Positions 44,447 to 52,882 of a stretch of DNA of 64,000 nucleotides are shown in pieces. The translations under genes were made by a program, and so were the position numbers. Position 1 is the stretch's first letter. Each line of letters starts with the position of its first letter. The notes beneath the pieces are model-generated. The model saw only the letters and a list, made by a program, of their open reading frames with translations, was not told the DNA's origin and ran no database searches. This stretch comes from Armatimonadota bacterium. Lineage in GTDB: Bacteria; Armatimonadota; DTGP01; JAKQQT01. The DNA lies in contig DASXVS010000013.1 in NCBI GenBank assembly GCA_036504095.1, positions 24,966-88,965 of the forward strand, read 5' to 3'.

Positions 44447-45747
44447 TTCTCTCTTGGTTCGCGGACGAATGCCAGCATGGCGGCGCTGGCGAGCGCCGCA
44501 ATGGCCGCGGCGGCGAACACCGGGCCGTGCCGCCCCAACTGGGCAACGAGGATCCCTCCCAGCAACGGCGCCATCACTCGGAACGGGCCCGGCACGGCGG
44601 CCGCGGCGGCCGTGTAGATATGGACGCGCCCGCGGGGGGCGAACTCCATCACGATGTTGAATCCTGTCAACTGCCACCCGCTGTTGGCGAGGGATATCGG
44701 TACGAACGCCGCCGTGTACCAACCCAGCGTTGGCGCCAGCCACGCAGCCAGCGTGCAGACGCCGGTGAGCAAGGTGGACCAGAAAAGAACAGCCCGGTTT
44801 CCGTGGCGATCGGCCAGCGGGCCGAGGACGATATACCCGACCCCGCCGGCGATGGCCATGACGGCCGCCAGCACCGCGATGTCACCCGGCGACGCCTGGA
44901 AACGCTTGAGCGCATAGGTGGTGTACACGGCCGATACCATCATCTGAAACGCGAACAGGATCTGCGAACCCACGAACAGGTAGAACGGGCGATCCGTGCG
45001 GAGGACCGACAGTATCCGGCCATGGATCGTGCCCTCTTCTTCCTTCGGCTGCGGCCACGGGGTCTCGCGTACAAACGCCAGGGGTATCAGCCCGGAGGCG
45101 AGGATGATCCAGGCCACGCCCGCGCACGCGACGAAGCCATAGGGGAACTCAAGGCGCTGCAGGAACCACTTCGCCAGCATCGCAACGGCGAAGCCGACCA
45201 CCCCGCCCAGCGCCGCGCCGCCCCCGAACAGGCGCCCGCGCAATTCCACAGGGATGGTATGTTCCAGCATCGCCGTGTAGCCGGGGTGATTCAGACCCAT
45301 TACGAAGAACCACGCGAACACGAATCCCAGCGGAACCGACAGCAGCAGGGCGGGCGATGCGTGGGCCAGGAGGTACATGCTCACCACGATGGAGAGCAGG
45401 AAGGTGCGTTCGATGAGGCCGAGGCGGACGACCATCGGCCGGTACCGATCGCGACCACTGACGAGTCGCGCGCCTATCACCTGGGGCAGCAGCAGCCCGA
45501 ACATGGCCATTGCAGGGATGAGCGCGACGATGACATCGCGGTTGATGAGGTGGTTCCGGAAAGCGGCCCAAGGCCCCGCGCCGGTCGCGTGCGTGAGTGC
45601 GGGGGCTAGTTCGCTGGCAAACAGGGGCAGAATCGTGACGGTGGAGAGTAGTGTGCTGCCCGCATAGTAGGTGATGATGTCCCACAGGAACGCGAAGATG
45701 TTAAAGCGCGAGTATGGGGTGTGCGGTCGGGTGGTGGTTTCCAGCAT
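44440..45747 (-). CDS. MFS transporter
   Basis: The 435-residue product has about 12 membrane helices and the major facilitator layout: loop 2-3 region near GARLVSGRDRYRPMVVRLG, a central cytoplasmic loop (VRETPWPQPKEEEGTIHGR), and the second-half motif GPLADRHGNRAVLF after helix 8. N-terminal LWDIITYYAGSTLLS precedes the first helix. Substrate is not predictable. The ATG has only a weak upstream site. Its stop lies inside a heptamer array. The gene lies downstream of the small Cys peptide gene on the same strand, but a terminator stands between them. Confidence 0.85.
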   Translation of the reverse strand: MLETTTRPHTPYSRFNIFAFLWDIITYYAGSTLLSTVTILPLFASELAPALTHATGAGPWAAFRNHLINRDVIVALIPAMAMFGLLLPQVIGARLVSGRDRYRPMVVRLGLIERTFLLSIVVSMYLLAHASPALLLSVPLGFVFAWFFVMGLNHPGYTAMLEHTIPVELRGRLFGGGAALGGVVGFAVAMLAKWFLQRLEFPYGFVACAGVAWIILASGLIPLAFVRETPWPQPKEEEGTIHGRILSVLRTDRPFYLFVGSQILFAFQMMVSAVYTTYALKRFQASPGDIAVLAAVMAIAGGVGYIVLGPLADRHGNRAVLFWSTLLTGVCTLAAWLAPTLGWYTAAFVPISLANSGWQLTGFNIVMEFAPRGRVHIYTAAAAAVPGPFRVMAPLLGGILVAQLGRHGPVFAAAAIAALASAAMLAFVREPREKG

Positions 45748-45820
45748 GGCTCATCAGGTTGGCGCGGTAGCCCAAGGCATGATAGACGGATGGAGAGGAG
45801 GGGAGATGGGGCCAAAAACC

Positions 45821-45856
45821 GGAATCGGAGAAGAGCAAGTGCTCTTCTCCGATTCC
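45821..45856 (-). terminator. Rho-independent terminator of the small peptide gene
   Basis: A perfect 16-base stem (45821-45836 with 45841-45856) and AAGT loop lie 48 bases past the peptide stop; on the minus strand the stem is followed by GGTTTTTGG. This separates the peptide from the MFS gene. Confidence 0.85.
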
Positions 45857-45904
45857 TGATATTCCGGCCGTACCCGACCGGGATAATGAGGTCTGTGTGC
45901 CAGC

Positions 45905-46063
45905 TCAGGAAGCCTGAGGCAGCGAACCGCAGGCAAACTGCGGGAACGGGCCGCTAGTGCACTTGCCACATGCCAAAGCCGCTGTCTCAAACATCTGCTC
46001 GGAAACCACCGTGGGCTTCGAGTAAACTTTCTTTTCCTTCGCTTCTTCGGAACGAGACTTCAT
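45905..46063 (-). CDS. 52-residue Cys-containing peptide, possible modified-peptide precursor
   Basis: Fifty-two codons start at an ATG with AAAGGGGTG upstream. The N-terminal half is charged (MKSRSEEAKEKKVYSKP); then comes SEQMFETAALACGKC and a neutral, Gly/Pro/Phe-containing tail (TSGPFPQFACGSLPQAS) with three cysteines in all. The layout, a Lys/Glu-rich leader and a short Cys-bearing core, is that of ribosomally made, modified peptides; I recall short peptides with the xSExxFExxALACGK pattern in other phyla but cannot check them. It has its own strong promoter (46195-46223) and terminator (45821-45856), which argues for a real, well-expressed gene. No modifying enzyme is adjacent. Confidence 0.72.
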   Translation of the reverse strand: MKSRSEEAKEKKVYSKPTVVSEQMFETAALACGKCTSGPFPQFACGSLPQAS

Positions 46064-46493
46064 CCTGTTCACCCCTTTCGCGGTAACGGTCTGCGAAGAC
46101 TGAATGCGTTCGGCTCGGCCAGGGGACCTACACCGAAAAATTTCGCCTTTGGCCTGCCCTCAGGCCCAGAGGCCGACCGAGACACCCCGACGCAACTATA
46201 ACATATCTGCGTCAAAATGTCAACCCTACACATGAGCGTCCTGTGGGAAACCCCACACAGCCCTAGCTTTATCGTGCATGAATGCAACGGCAAATTTCGA
46301 GCCAATTTCAACGCTCTTGGTGACTCATTTTGCGCCATTCGGCGCCTTCCGGGTCACACTACTTGTCAGATAGCGTTTACCACTTACGCCATCGGCCTTT
46401 TACCGTTCTCCCTGTAGGGTTCACGGTGCAGGCGCCTAGTTACGATGTGCCGTCGGACGCCGTTGCGCGGCGCCGGCAGCGTTTATGTCTACG
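46064..46493. other. 430-base region holding the peptide gene leader and promoter
   Basis: No other gene is supported. On the minus strand it contains a near-consensus promoter and a leader of about 125 bases, in which GGCCTG and CAGGCC (near 46151-46166) can form a hairpin. The rest, up to the stop of the propeller gene at 46494, is AT-richer than its surroundings and shows nothing else. Confidence 0.6.
46195..46223 (-). promoter_or_regulatory. Near-consensus sigma-70 promoter
   Basis: On the minus strand TTGACA (46218-46223) and TATAGT (46195-46200) are separated by exactly 17 bases, a perfect -35 and a five-of-six -10 box. It is the strongest promoter I see in the window and directs transcription toward the small Cys peptide. 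Confidence 0.8.
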
Positions 46494-47948
46494 TCAAGGC
46501 GTCCAGGTGAACGCCCGTACCGTGCCGTCCATACAACCGACGACAACGTAGTTTCCCGCCACGGAAGGCGACGAGAGTACCGGTTTGGGAAGGGACGTCT
46601 GCCAGAGGACGCTGCCGCTGGCTTTGTCCAGTGCAACAACGCGGCCCGACTCGGGATCTCCCCGTTTCGCCTGGGCCGTGCCGACGAAGATGACGTTATT
46701 CGTCACCGCGGGTGACGAAGTGTACGAATTCTGGGTAGCGTATCCAGTAACATACTTCCATTTCAGCGTGCCCGTTTGAGCATTAAGTGCCACGATTTCC
46801 TGATCGGGCTCGCCGATGCCAACGTAGGCGGTATCGCCGTCGTATGCGGGCGAGGACACGTAGGAGTGTTGGAGCCCTGAAACGTATTTCCACGCCAGTT
46901 CGCCGGTGGTGCGGTTGATGCCATAGACGGCGGTATCATAGTCGCCGGGGGCGCCGATCAGCAGAGTGCCGGCCAGGCAGGGCGAGTGGAAGTAGACCCC
47001 GCCTTGCGTTTCATAGCGCCATTTGAGTTTGCCGGTGGTGGCGTTCAATCCATAGAAGCCGCCGTCATTGGCGGAGGCGTAGACGATCCCGTCCGCGAAT
47101 GCCTGGGAAGAATACACATATTGACCCGGCCGTTTCAGCAGCGGATCGGCCAGTCCGCTATTGGTCCGCCATTTGACCACGCCGCTGACGGCGTCCACTG
47201 CCCAGAAATCTTTGTTGGGGTAGCCCGAGCCGACGTAAATTGTGCCGTTCACGATGGTGGGGCTGGACGTATCCAGTCCGCCGGTGCGCAGCCGCCATTT
47301 GAGGACGCCCGCGGTGGTGAGCGCGTGAAGCGCGCCATCGCGCGACATCACGTAGACCATATTGCCGGACACGCAGGGAGTTGAGTCCACCCATGCCAGG
47401 GCCTCGGTATTCGCGCCGGCGGTGGGCAGCGGCTGAACCTTGGCGGTGTGAGTCATGATCGTGCGGGCTTTGTCCGAGACGTTGTAACGCCATTTTAGCT
47501 TGCCGGTGCTGAGGTCGATCGCCAGCAGCGAGCCCTTGGTTCCGCCCGCGTCGTCGCGGGTGCCGATGTAGACCACTCCGTCAACGATGGCGGGCGAGGA
47601 GGCGATGGCCACCGCGTCTCCCTGCCAGGTCCAGGCGGGTGTGAGCGGAACGTTCACATTAATGGGTGTGAAGGCGGTGTGTTTGACGTTGCCGCGGAAC
47701 ATGGGCCAGCTGGCGCCGGGGCTCACGGTGCGAAGCTTGGGCGCCGTAGACGTCTGGAGCATCGCCAGGGCAGTCCGCCCCGATGCCGCCTTGCGTTTGG
47801 CGGCTTTGGCGTGGCGCGGCGCCGCGGCGCGAACGCTCTTAGCGGAGCGCGGCGGTATCGTTTTACCGGCGGCGTTGGCGCCGGGCACCGCTGCAAAAAT
47901 CATCAGCAACGCGTGTAAAGATATCCATCTGCTGGTTGTCATAGCCAT
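46494..47948 (-). CDS. Secreted PQQ-type beta-propeller repeat protein
   Basis: The 484-residue product has a signal peptide (ISLHALLMIFAAVPGANA), a basic Ala/Lys/Arg linker (AAAPRHAKAAKRKAASGR) and then a propeller beginning WPMFRGNVKHTAFTP. Blades carry the usual pattern: LLAIDLSTGKLKWRYN, FYGLNATTGKLKWRYETQGG, VYGINRTTGELAWKYVSG, IVALNAQTGTLKWKYVTG and VVALDKASGSVLWQTSLP. It is related in design to the propeller at 36422-38089 but has no Ig-like tail. A second ATG lies two codons later. AGGAG is present but 14 bases upstream. Confidence 0.87.
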   Translation of the reverse strand: MAMTTSRWISLHALLMIFAAVPGANAAGKTIPPRSAKSVRAAAPRHAKAAKRKAASGRTALAMLQTSTAPKLRTVSPGASWPMFRGNVKHTAFTPINVNVPLTPAWTWQGDAVAIASSPAIVDGVVYIGTRDDAGGTKGSLLAIDLSTGKLKWRYNVSDKARTIMTHTAKVQPLPTAGANTEALAWVDSTPCVSGNMVYVMSRDGALHALTTAGVLKWRLRTGGLDTSSPTIVNGTIYVGSGYPNKDFWAVDAVSGVVKWRTNSGLADPLLKRPGQYVYSSQAFADGIVYASANDGGFYGLNATTGKLKWRYETQGGVYFHSPCLAGTLLIGAPGDYDTAVYGINRTTGELAWKYVSGLQHSYVSSPAYDGDTAYVGIGEPDQEIVALNAQTGTLKWKYVTGYATQNSYTSSPAVTNNVIFVGTAQAKRGDPESGRVVALDKASGSVLWQTSLPKPVLSSPSVAGNYVVVGCMDGTVRAFTWTP

Positions 47949-48131
47949 TGCGGGTTGCTTACTCCTGTCACGGGGTCAGGCGCCGACGTCCCCATCATGC
48001 GTGTGACGCGCGCCGATTGCGGTGGGTTCCGCGTGCATTTGCATGATTGGGCACCATTTCTGCTCGTCTTCTCCAAAGTATATTCGCCGGCGCAGCCGAC
48101 AGGCACAAAGTACCGCCGGCGGGGGCGGCCA

Positions 48132-48782
48132 TCACGGCGCGGCCTGCATGGCGGTGTCGCGGTCGGCGCCTATCAGCATCTTGACGTGGCTGTCCTCGAA
48201 AAGCACGTTATAGCCGGCCTGTGCCATGCTTGCGCTGCTTCCGCTGGTGTCCGTGTACCGGTGCCAGGGATTGGTGTCCGAGAGAACGCCGGTTGCCGTT
48301 GGATTCTTGAATTCGGATCGCGTTCGCCCTCCCCGCCAGTACACGAGCCACTGGTCGTGCGGCGGCGGATTGACGGGCGGGGCGGAATTGTACGAATAGC
48401 TCAGGCCATAGGACTGCCAGAGGATGGTCGGCCAGAATGTGCCTCCGAACCTCTGATTATTGCTGTCTGAAGGGCACCGGAAGACCTCGACCGACTTCAC
48501 GAAGCTGTTGAGCACGTTTGGTAGGGCTGTCGGGAGTGTGGGTGTAGACGATCGCAGCTTTTCCGCCGGGGGGAGGTGGTCATCGTTGTCGTCTGCGTAA
48601 CTGATCATGGCGATGCCCAACTGCTTGAGGTTGGAGACGCATGCCGTCTGCTTTGCGCGCTCGCGTGCCTTGGCGAAAACTGGGAAGAGGATGGCCGCGA
48701 GGATGGCGATGATCGCTATGACGACCAGCAATTCGATGAGGGTGAAAGCAGGAACACGCGCAGGATGGCGGCGGAGGGGAGA
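48132..48782 (-). CDS. Pseudopilin-like secreted protein (prepilin-type N-terminus), start codon missing
   Basis: The product carries the prepilin-type signal [17 protein letters not shown] followed by FPVFAKARE and [21 protein letters not shown], the standard Armatimonadota pseudopilin-like layout, and a C-terminal [13 protein letters not shown] segment typical of the family. These proteins are thought to be exported and assembled by type II secretion or type IV pilus machinery. Between the tRNA-Pro 3' end at 48785 and the FTLIE motif there is no ATG, GTG or TTG in frame; the frame is open through the whole tRNA gene, where a GTG and a TTG occur. I give the end at the first codon after the tRNA. 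It may be 5'-truncated or use a start inside the tRNA. Confidence 0.7.
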   Translation of the reverse strand, partial: SPLRRHPARVPAFTLIELLVVIAIIAILAAILFPVFAKARERAKQTACVSNLKQLGIAMISYADDNDDHLPPAEKLRSSTPTLPTALPNVLNSFVKSVEVFRCPSDSNNQRFGGTFWPTILWQSYGLSYSYNSAPPVNPPPHDQWLVYWRGGRTRSEFKNPTATGVLSDTNPWHRYTDTSGSSASMAQAGYNVLFEDSHVKMLIGADRDTAMQAAP

Positions 48783-48784
48783 AG

Positions 48785-48861
48785 TGGTCGGGGTGAATGG
48801 ATTTGAACCATCGACCTCTCGGTCCCGAACCGAGTGCTCTACCAAGCTGAGCCACACCCCG
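48785..48861 (-). tRNA. tRNA-Pro (anticodon CGG)
   Basis: The acceptor arm CGGGGTG pairs with CACCCCG, followed by discriminator A and an encoded CCA. The anticodon loop TTCGGGA between CTCGG and CCGAG gives CGG, reading CCG. D and T arms (GATGGTTCAAATCCATT) are standard. A pseudopilin reading frame runs across it. Confidence 0.95.
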
Positions 48862-49298
48862 ATGACGCGCCGCGCAACAGCGCGGGCGCCGTCTGACGCA
48901 CCCGCAAGAGAGAGTATACCATGCCGTCCCATCACATGCCAAACGAGATCGCACATCTTCGTCAACTCGCCGCGGCCGCCCTGGCCCAGATAACCGTGCA
49001 AGCGCTCAACACCCTCATGTTACCACAACATGCAACAAAACAGCCAAAAGAAAATATACAACCATTCGGCCGGAAAACCTACAGCCGATTTGTGATGCCC
49101 CGGAGTCTGCTCGCCGAATCCCGTGCATTGACTTTGAGCGTAACGCGCCACAAAATGGAGCAACCGGGGTCTACCGGCCACTTATGCATGACGACAGACG
49201 TACCGCCAGGGTTCACGCCGATTCACAGGGTTTGAGCCGGGCGCCCCACATCCGGCGGATGCGGCGGTACGCTGATGACTGGATACAAGGAGAATACC
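48862..49298. other. 437-base region between tRNA-Pro and serC
   Basis: It holds the tRNA promoter and then a low-GC stretch (about 49010-49090, rich in AAC and AAA) without a convincing gene. A TTGACT at 49129-49134 followed after 17 bases by CAAAAT could be a weak serC promoter. The open frame at 48921-49235 has no ribosome binding site and overlaps these signals. Confidence 0.55.
48913..48942 (-). promoter_or_regulatory. Promoter of tRNA-Pro
   Basis: On the minus strand TTGGCA (48937-48942) and TATACT (48913-48918) are separated by 18 bases, about 50 bases before the tRNA 5' end. Confidence 0.6.
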
Positions 49299-50375
49299 AT
49301 GCAGCCACCTTATAATTTCAACGCCGGTCCGGCCGTCCTACCCAAGTCCGTTCTTGAAGAAGCGCAGAGGAATCTCCTGGATTTCAACGGCACGGGCATG
49401 TCCATCCTTGAGATCAGCCACCGGTCGAAGGATTTCGAGGCCGTTGTCACGGAGGCGGAGGCGCTCGCGAAGGAACTGCTCTCGATCCCGGACAACTACC
49501 GGGTGCTTTTCCTGCAGGGCGGCGCCAGTTTGCAGTTCTCCATGGTCCCGATGAACTTCCTGGCCGAGGGGCGTACGGCGGACTACGTTCTCACCGGGTC
49601 GTGGTCGGAAAAAGCGCTGGCTGAAGCCGAGAAGACCGGCAGCGCGCACGTTGCGGCGTCCGGCAAAGTGGCGGGGTACAAGCATATCCCGACGCCGGCC
49701 GAGATCGCGCTGAGCGACGACCCGGTTTACGTGCACATCACGTCGAACAACACCATTTACGGTACCCAGTGGCGGGACCTGCCCGCATTTCCGGGGACCC
49801 CGATTGTGGCGGACATGAGCAGCGACATGCTGTCGCGCCCGGTGAACGTTGCCGATTACGCGGTGATTTATGCGGGTCTACAGAAGAACGCAGGCCCGGC
49901 GGGCGCCACGATGGTGATCATCCGGGACGACTGGCTGGAACGCTGCCCGAAGACGCTTCCGACGATGCTGCGCTACGACGTGATGGCCAAGAACAACTCG
50001 CTTTACAACACGCCGCCGGTGTTTGCGATCTATATCAGCATGCTTGTTATGCGCTGGCTCAAGGCGGGCGGCGGCCTCGGCGAGATGGCGAAGCGGAACG
50101 CCGCGAAGGCCAGGATCGTGTACGACGCGATTGACGGAAGCGGCGGGTTCTACGTGGGCCACGCCGAACCGGGCAGCCGAAGCGTCATGAACATCACGTT
50201 CCGGGTGAGCGACGAGGAGAAGGAGAAGGAATTCCTCGCTCTCGCCAAGGCGAAGGGATTCGTGGGGTTGAACGGCCATCGGAGCGTGGGCGGCGTCCGC
50301 GCCAGCACGTACAATGCACTGCCGGTGGAAGCGTGCGAGGCGCTTGCGGGGCTGATGAGGGAGTTCAGGGGATAG
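49299..50375 (+). CDS. serC: Phosphoserine aminotransferase
   Basis: SerC converts 3-phosphohydroxypyruvate and glutamate to phosphoserine. The 358-residue product has the family start YNFNAGPAVLPKSVLEEAQ, SILEISHRSKDFE, LFLQGGASLQFSMVPMNFL, and the pyridoxal phosphate lysine in YAGLQKNAGPAGATMVII; HRSVGGVRASTYNALP closes it. AAGGAGAA lies five bases before the ATG at 49299, better than the ATG at 49275. serA follows on the same strand after an inserted S23 gene; the stop codon at 50373-50375 runs straight into a heptamer repeat. Confidence 0.97.
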   Translation: MQPPYNFNAGPAVLPKSVLEEAQRNLLDFNGTGMSILEISHRSKDFEAVVTEAEALAKELLSIPDNYRVLFLQGGASLQFSMVPMNFLAEGRTADYVLTGSWSEKALAEAEKTGSAHVAASGKVAGYKHIPTPAEIALSDDPVYVHITSNNTIYGTQWRDLPAFPGTPIVADMSSDMLSRPVNVADYAVIYAGLQKNAGPAGATMVIIRDDWLERCPKTLPTMLRYDVMAKNNSLYNTPPVFAIYISMLVMRWLKAGGGLGEMAKRNAAKARIVYDAIDGSGGFYVGHAEPGSRSVMNITFRVSDEEKEKEFLALAKAKGFVGLNGHRSVGGVRASTYNALPVEACEALAGLMREFRG

Positions 50376-50402
50376 GGTCAAGGGTTTCGGGTGTAGGGTA
50401 TA
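50375..50402. repeat. Four-unit heptamer array after serC
   Basis: GGGTCAA, GGGTTTC, GGGTGTA and GGGTATA follow one another, starting at the last base of the serC stop codon. It is opposite in sense to the array at 50831-50865. Confidence 0.8.
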
Positions 50403-50446
50403 GTCCCGAAGGCCACACTGGGCGCATTGTCCAACGAGGCATTACA

Positions 50447-50812
50447 ATGGCATTACGATCCTACCAAGATCTCATTGTTTGGCAGATGGCGATTGACTTG
50501 GTGGTATCGTGCTATGCGATCTCGGCAGCGTTCCCTCGATCAGAAGTCTATGGCTTGTCCAGCCAGATGAGAAGAGCATCCGTCTCTGTTCCCGCGAACA
50601 TCGCGGAAGGCTATGGGCGCCAGCACCGCCCCGAGTATCTGAACCACCTGAGCATCGCTTCCGGTTCGCTAACTGAACTTGAGACACACATTCAAATTGC
50701 CGCACGCCTATCATATATAGACGAGGGGGCACATAAAGCGCTCATGCTGCAGGCAGACGAAGTTGGCCGCATGCTCGGAAGTCTTCGTCGCTCACTGTCT
50801 CATACCAGCTAG
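50447..50812 (+). CDS. Four-helix bundle protein, S23 / 23S rRNA intervening-sequence type
   Basis: The 121-residue product matches the S23 family: RSYQDLIVWQMAIDLVVSCY, FPRSEVYGLSSQMRRASVSVPANIAEGYGR and SIASGSLTELETHIQIAARL are its three standard blocks. Members occur within 23S rRNA intervening sequences but more often, as here, alone; their role is unknown, and some are linked with retroelements. Here it lies between serC and serA and is bracketed by opposed heptamer arrays. GAGG lies seven bases before the ATG. Confidence 0.93.
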   Translation: MALRSYQDLIVWQMAIDLVVSCYAISAAFPRSEVYGLSSQMRRASVSVPANIAEGYGRQHRPEYLNHLSIASGSLTELETHIQIAARLSYIDEGAHKALMLQADEVGRMLGSLRRSLSHTS

Positions 50813-50830
50813 CGAAGGCATTCCGCTTCG

Positions 50831-50865
50831 CACCCTAGACCCCATACCCTAGACCCTAAACCCTA
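50831..50865. repeat. Five-unit heptamer array ending on the serA start codon
   Basis: CACCCTA, GACCCCA, TACCCTA, GACCCTA and AACCCTA run in phase; the last A is the first base of the serA ATG. The region where serA's ribosome binding site should be is entirely repeat. Confidence 0.85.
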
Positions 50866-52454
50866 TGAACAACATCAGAATTTTGGTTGCCGACCCGATC
50901 GCGGAGGTTGGCGTTACGCGCCTCCAGCAGGTTGGGCAAGTAGATGTGATCACGAAGCAGACGCCGGAGGAACTGAAGGCGAACCTGCCCAATTACGACG
51001 CGATGGTCGTGCGGTCCGAGACGAAGGTCACGGACGATATCCTGGCCAACGCGGGGGATCGGCTGAAAGTGATCGGCCGCGCCGGTGTGGGCGTTGACAA
51101 CATCGATCTGCCGGCCGCGACAAACAAAGGCATCATCGTGGTCAACTCGCCGGACGGGAACACCCTGGCTGCGGCGGAGCACACGATGGCGCTGATCCTG
51201 GCGCTGGCGCGCAACGTTCCGGACGCCGTGGCGAGCATGCGGGCGGGTGAATGGAAGCGCGGCAAGTTCGTCGGCGTGCAACTCTATGGGAAGACGCTGG
51301 GCGTTATCGGCCTGGGCAAGATCGGGCGTGAGGTGGCGGCGAGGGCGAAAGCCTTCGAAATGCACGTGCTGGCATACGATCCATACCTTACAGACGAGGC
51401 GGCGGATCGGCTTGGCGTTACGTTGAGCACACTGGAGCGGATTTTCCGGGAGAGCGATTTCGTGACGTTCCACGTGCCACTGACCGCGCAGACGCGCGGC
51501 CTGCTGGGCGCCGAGCAGCTTGCGGTGATGAAACCGAGCGCGAGGATCATCAATGTGGCGCGCGGCGGGATCGTCGATGAGGCGGCGCTTCGCGCGGCGG
51601 TCGACGAAGGCCGGGTCGCCGGGGCGGCGATCGACGTTTTCGAAAAGGAGCCGGTTCCCGCGGACAGCCCGCTATTGGGGCACTCGAAGATCCTTACGAC
51701 ACCCCACCTGGGCGCCAGCACCGCCGAGGCGCAGATCGCCGTGGTGATGGACGTTGCGGAGCAAATCGCCGACATCATGGCGGGCAAACCGGCCCGCGCC
51801 GCGGTGAACATGCCGGCGATTGACCCGGCGATGTACGCATTGCTCAAGCCATACCTCACGCTGGCTGAAAAACTTGGCCGCCTGCACGCGCAGCTCCGAT
51901 GGAGCCGCGTTGAGACCGTTGAGATCACTTACTGCGGTGACGTTGCGGAACTGGACGTCCGTCCGGTGACGCGCGCGGTTCTGAAGGGGCTCCTGGAGCC
52001 GTTGATGAAGGAAAGCGTGAACTACGTGAACGCGCCGATCCTGGCGGAACAGCGCGGCATCAAGGTTGTGGAATCGAAGATGGAGGCGCCCGCGGACTAC
52101 ACAGACTTGATCACCGTGACGGTCACGTCAGAATCCGGGCGCCACGAAATCGCCGGGACGAAGTTCGGCGCCCGTGATATCCGCATCGTGAACATCGAGG
52201 GCTTCCGCGTAGACGTTGAACCGACCGGCCTGGCGCTGATGGCCCGCCACCACGACCAGCCCGGGATGATCGGAACCGTTGGCACGCTTCTGGGCAACAA
52301 CGGGATCAACATCGCCGGCATGCAGGTGGGCCGCCACCAGAAGCGCGGCCTGGCGCTGATGATCCTGACCGTGGACGACGAGATTCCGGAGCCTCTGCTA
52401 CAGGAACTGCTGAAGGTGGAAGGCATGGACAACGCGAGACCGATCGCGTTTTAG
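50865..52454 (+). CDS. serA: D-3-phosphoglycerate dehydrogenase
   Basis: SerA oxidises 3-phosphoglycerate in the first step of serine synthesis. The 529-residue product is the long type: substrate and NAD domains with GRAGVGVDNIDLPAAT, LGVIGLGKIGREVAARAK, active-site Arg in NVARGGIVDE, Glu in DVFEKEPVP and His in TTPHLGAST; then an intervening allosteric-substrate-binding domain and a C-terminal ACT domain (MARHHDQPGMIGTVGTLLG). No Shine-Dalgarno site precedes the ATG, because the DNA up to it is a heptamer repeat. The gene may depend on readthrough translation or a leaderless form. Confidence 0.97.
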   Translation: MNNIRILVADPIAEVGVTRLQQVGQVDVITKQTPEELKANLPNYDAMVVRSETKVTDDILANAGDRLKVIGRAGVGVDNIDLPAATNKGIIVVNSPDGNTLAAAEHTMALILALARNVPDAVASMRAGEWKRGKFVGVQLYGKTLGVIGLGKIGREVAARAKAFEMHVLAYDPYLTDEAADRLGVTLSTLERIFRESDFVTFHVPLTAQTRGLLGAEQLAVMKPSARIINVARGGIVDEAALRAAVDEGRVAGAAIDVFEKEPVPADSPLLGHSKILTTPHLGASTAEAQIAVVMDVAEQIADIMAGKPARAAVNMPAIDPAMYALLKPYLTLAEKLGRLHAQLRWSRVETVEITYCGDVAELDVRPVTRAVLKGLLEPLMKESVNYVNAPILAEQRGIKVVESKMEAPADYTDLITVTVTSESGRHEIAGTKFGARDIRIVNIEGFRVDVEPTGLALMARHHDQPGMIGTVGTLLGNNGINIAGMQVGRHQKRGLALMILTVDDEIPEPLLQELLKVEGMDNARPIAF

Positions 52455-52468
52455 GACCCTCACCCAGT

Positions 52469-52509
52469 AAAAGCGCCGGCCGACCCGTGCGGGCCGGCCG
52501 GCGCTTTTT
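52469..52509 (+). terminator. Rho-independent terminator after serA
   Basis: AAAAGCGCCGGCCG (52469-52482) pairs with 52495-52508 and the hairpin ends in TTTTT, 14 bases past the serA stop. The A run on the other side lets it serve the convergent gene as well. Confidence 0.88.
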
Positions 52510-52529
52510 CCGGCGTATGGGCGCCGATT

Positions 52530-52769
52530 TCACTCGTAGTAAAGCAGCAGCTTGTCTTCATTCCCACGGAAGATCAGTCCGCAGGCGGGACAGCGAAGTG
52601 TGAGCATCACGCCAAAGCGCGAAGCCTCTATGATTTCCCCGCATCCGGTGCGGGGGCATTGAACGGTAGGCTTGCCGGTGCGCAACTCGTGGACCGCGGC
52701 GCGGATCCTTGCGAAATACGCCTCCTGGCTGCGAGCGCCATCAACATTCAGGTAAGCACTCCGACCCAT
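52530..52769 (-). CDS. Small zinc-ribbon-like protein
   Basis: The 79-residue product has no signal peptide. Its second half carries CPRTGC and CPAC with 20 residues between (GEIIEASRFGVMLTLR), a plausible four-Cys zinc ribbon; the spacing of the first pair (four residues) is unusual. The N-terminal part (SQEAYFARIRAAVHELRTGK) is a helix. GGAGG lies seven bases before the ATG. The role is unknown. Confidence 0.75.
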   Translation of the reverse strand: MGRSAYLNVDGARSQEAYFARIRAAVHELRTGKPTVQCPRTGCGEIIEASRFGVMLTLRCPACGLIFRGNEDKLLLYYE

Positions 52770-52882
52770 CGGTTGCCCTCCTCTCTCGCATCCATGGATG
52801 TAGACTCATCTGCCGGGCGAATAGGTTCCCGAAGGGCGACGAATAACTGGAGGGGAAAGACGAGGGTCGTTCCGGCGCGTGT

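Noticed and set aside
44527..45609. Plus-strand open frame of 360 codons
   Set aside because: Antisense of the MFS transporter; strongly charged, without hydrophobic core or domain.
46069..46338. Minus-strand open frame of 89 codons upstream of the Cys peptide
   Set aside because: It overlaps the strong promoter and leader of the peptide gene and has no ribosome binding site.
48921..49235. Plus-strand open frame of 104 codons before serC
   Set aside because: No ribosome binding site, unusual composition, and it overlaps the tRNA promoter and low-GC spacer.
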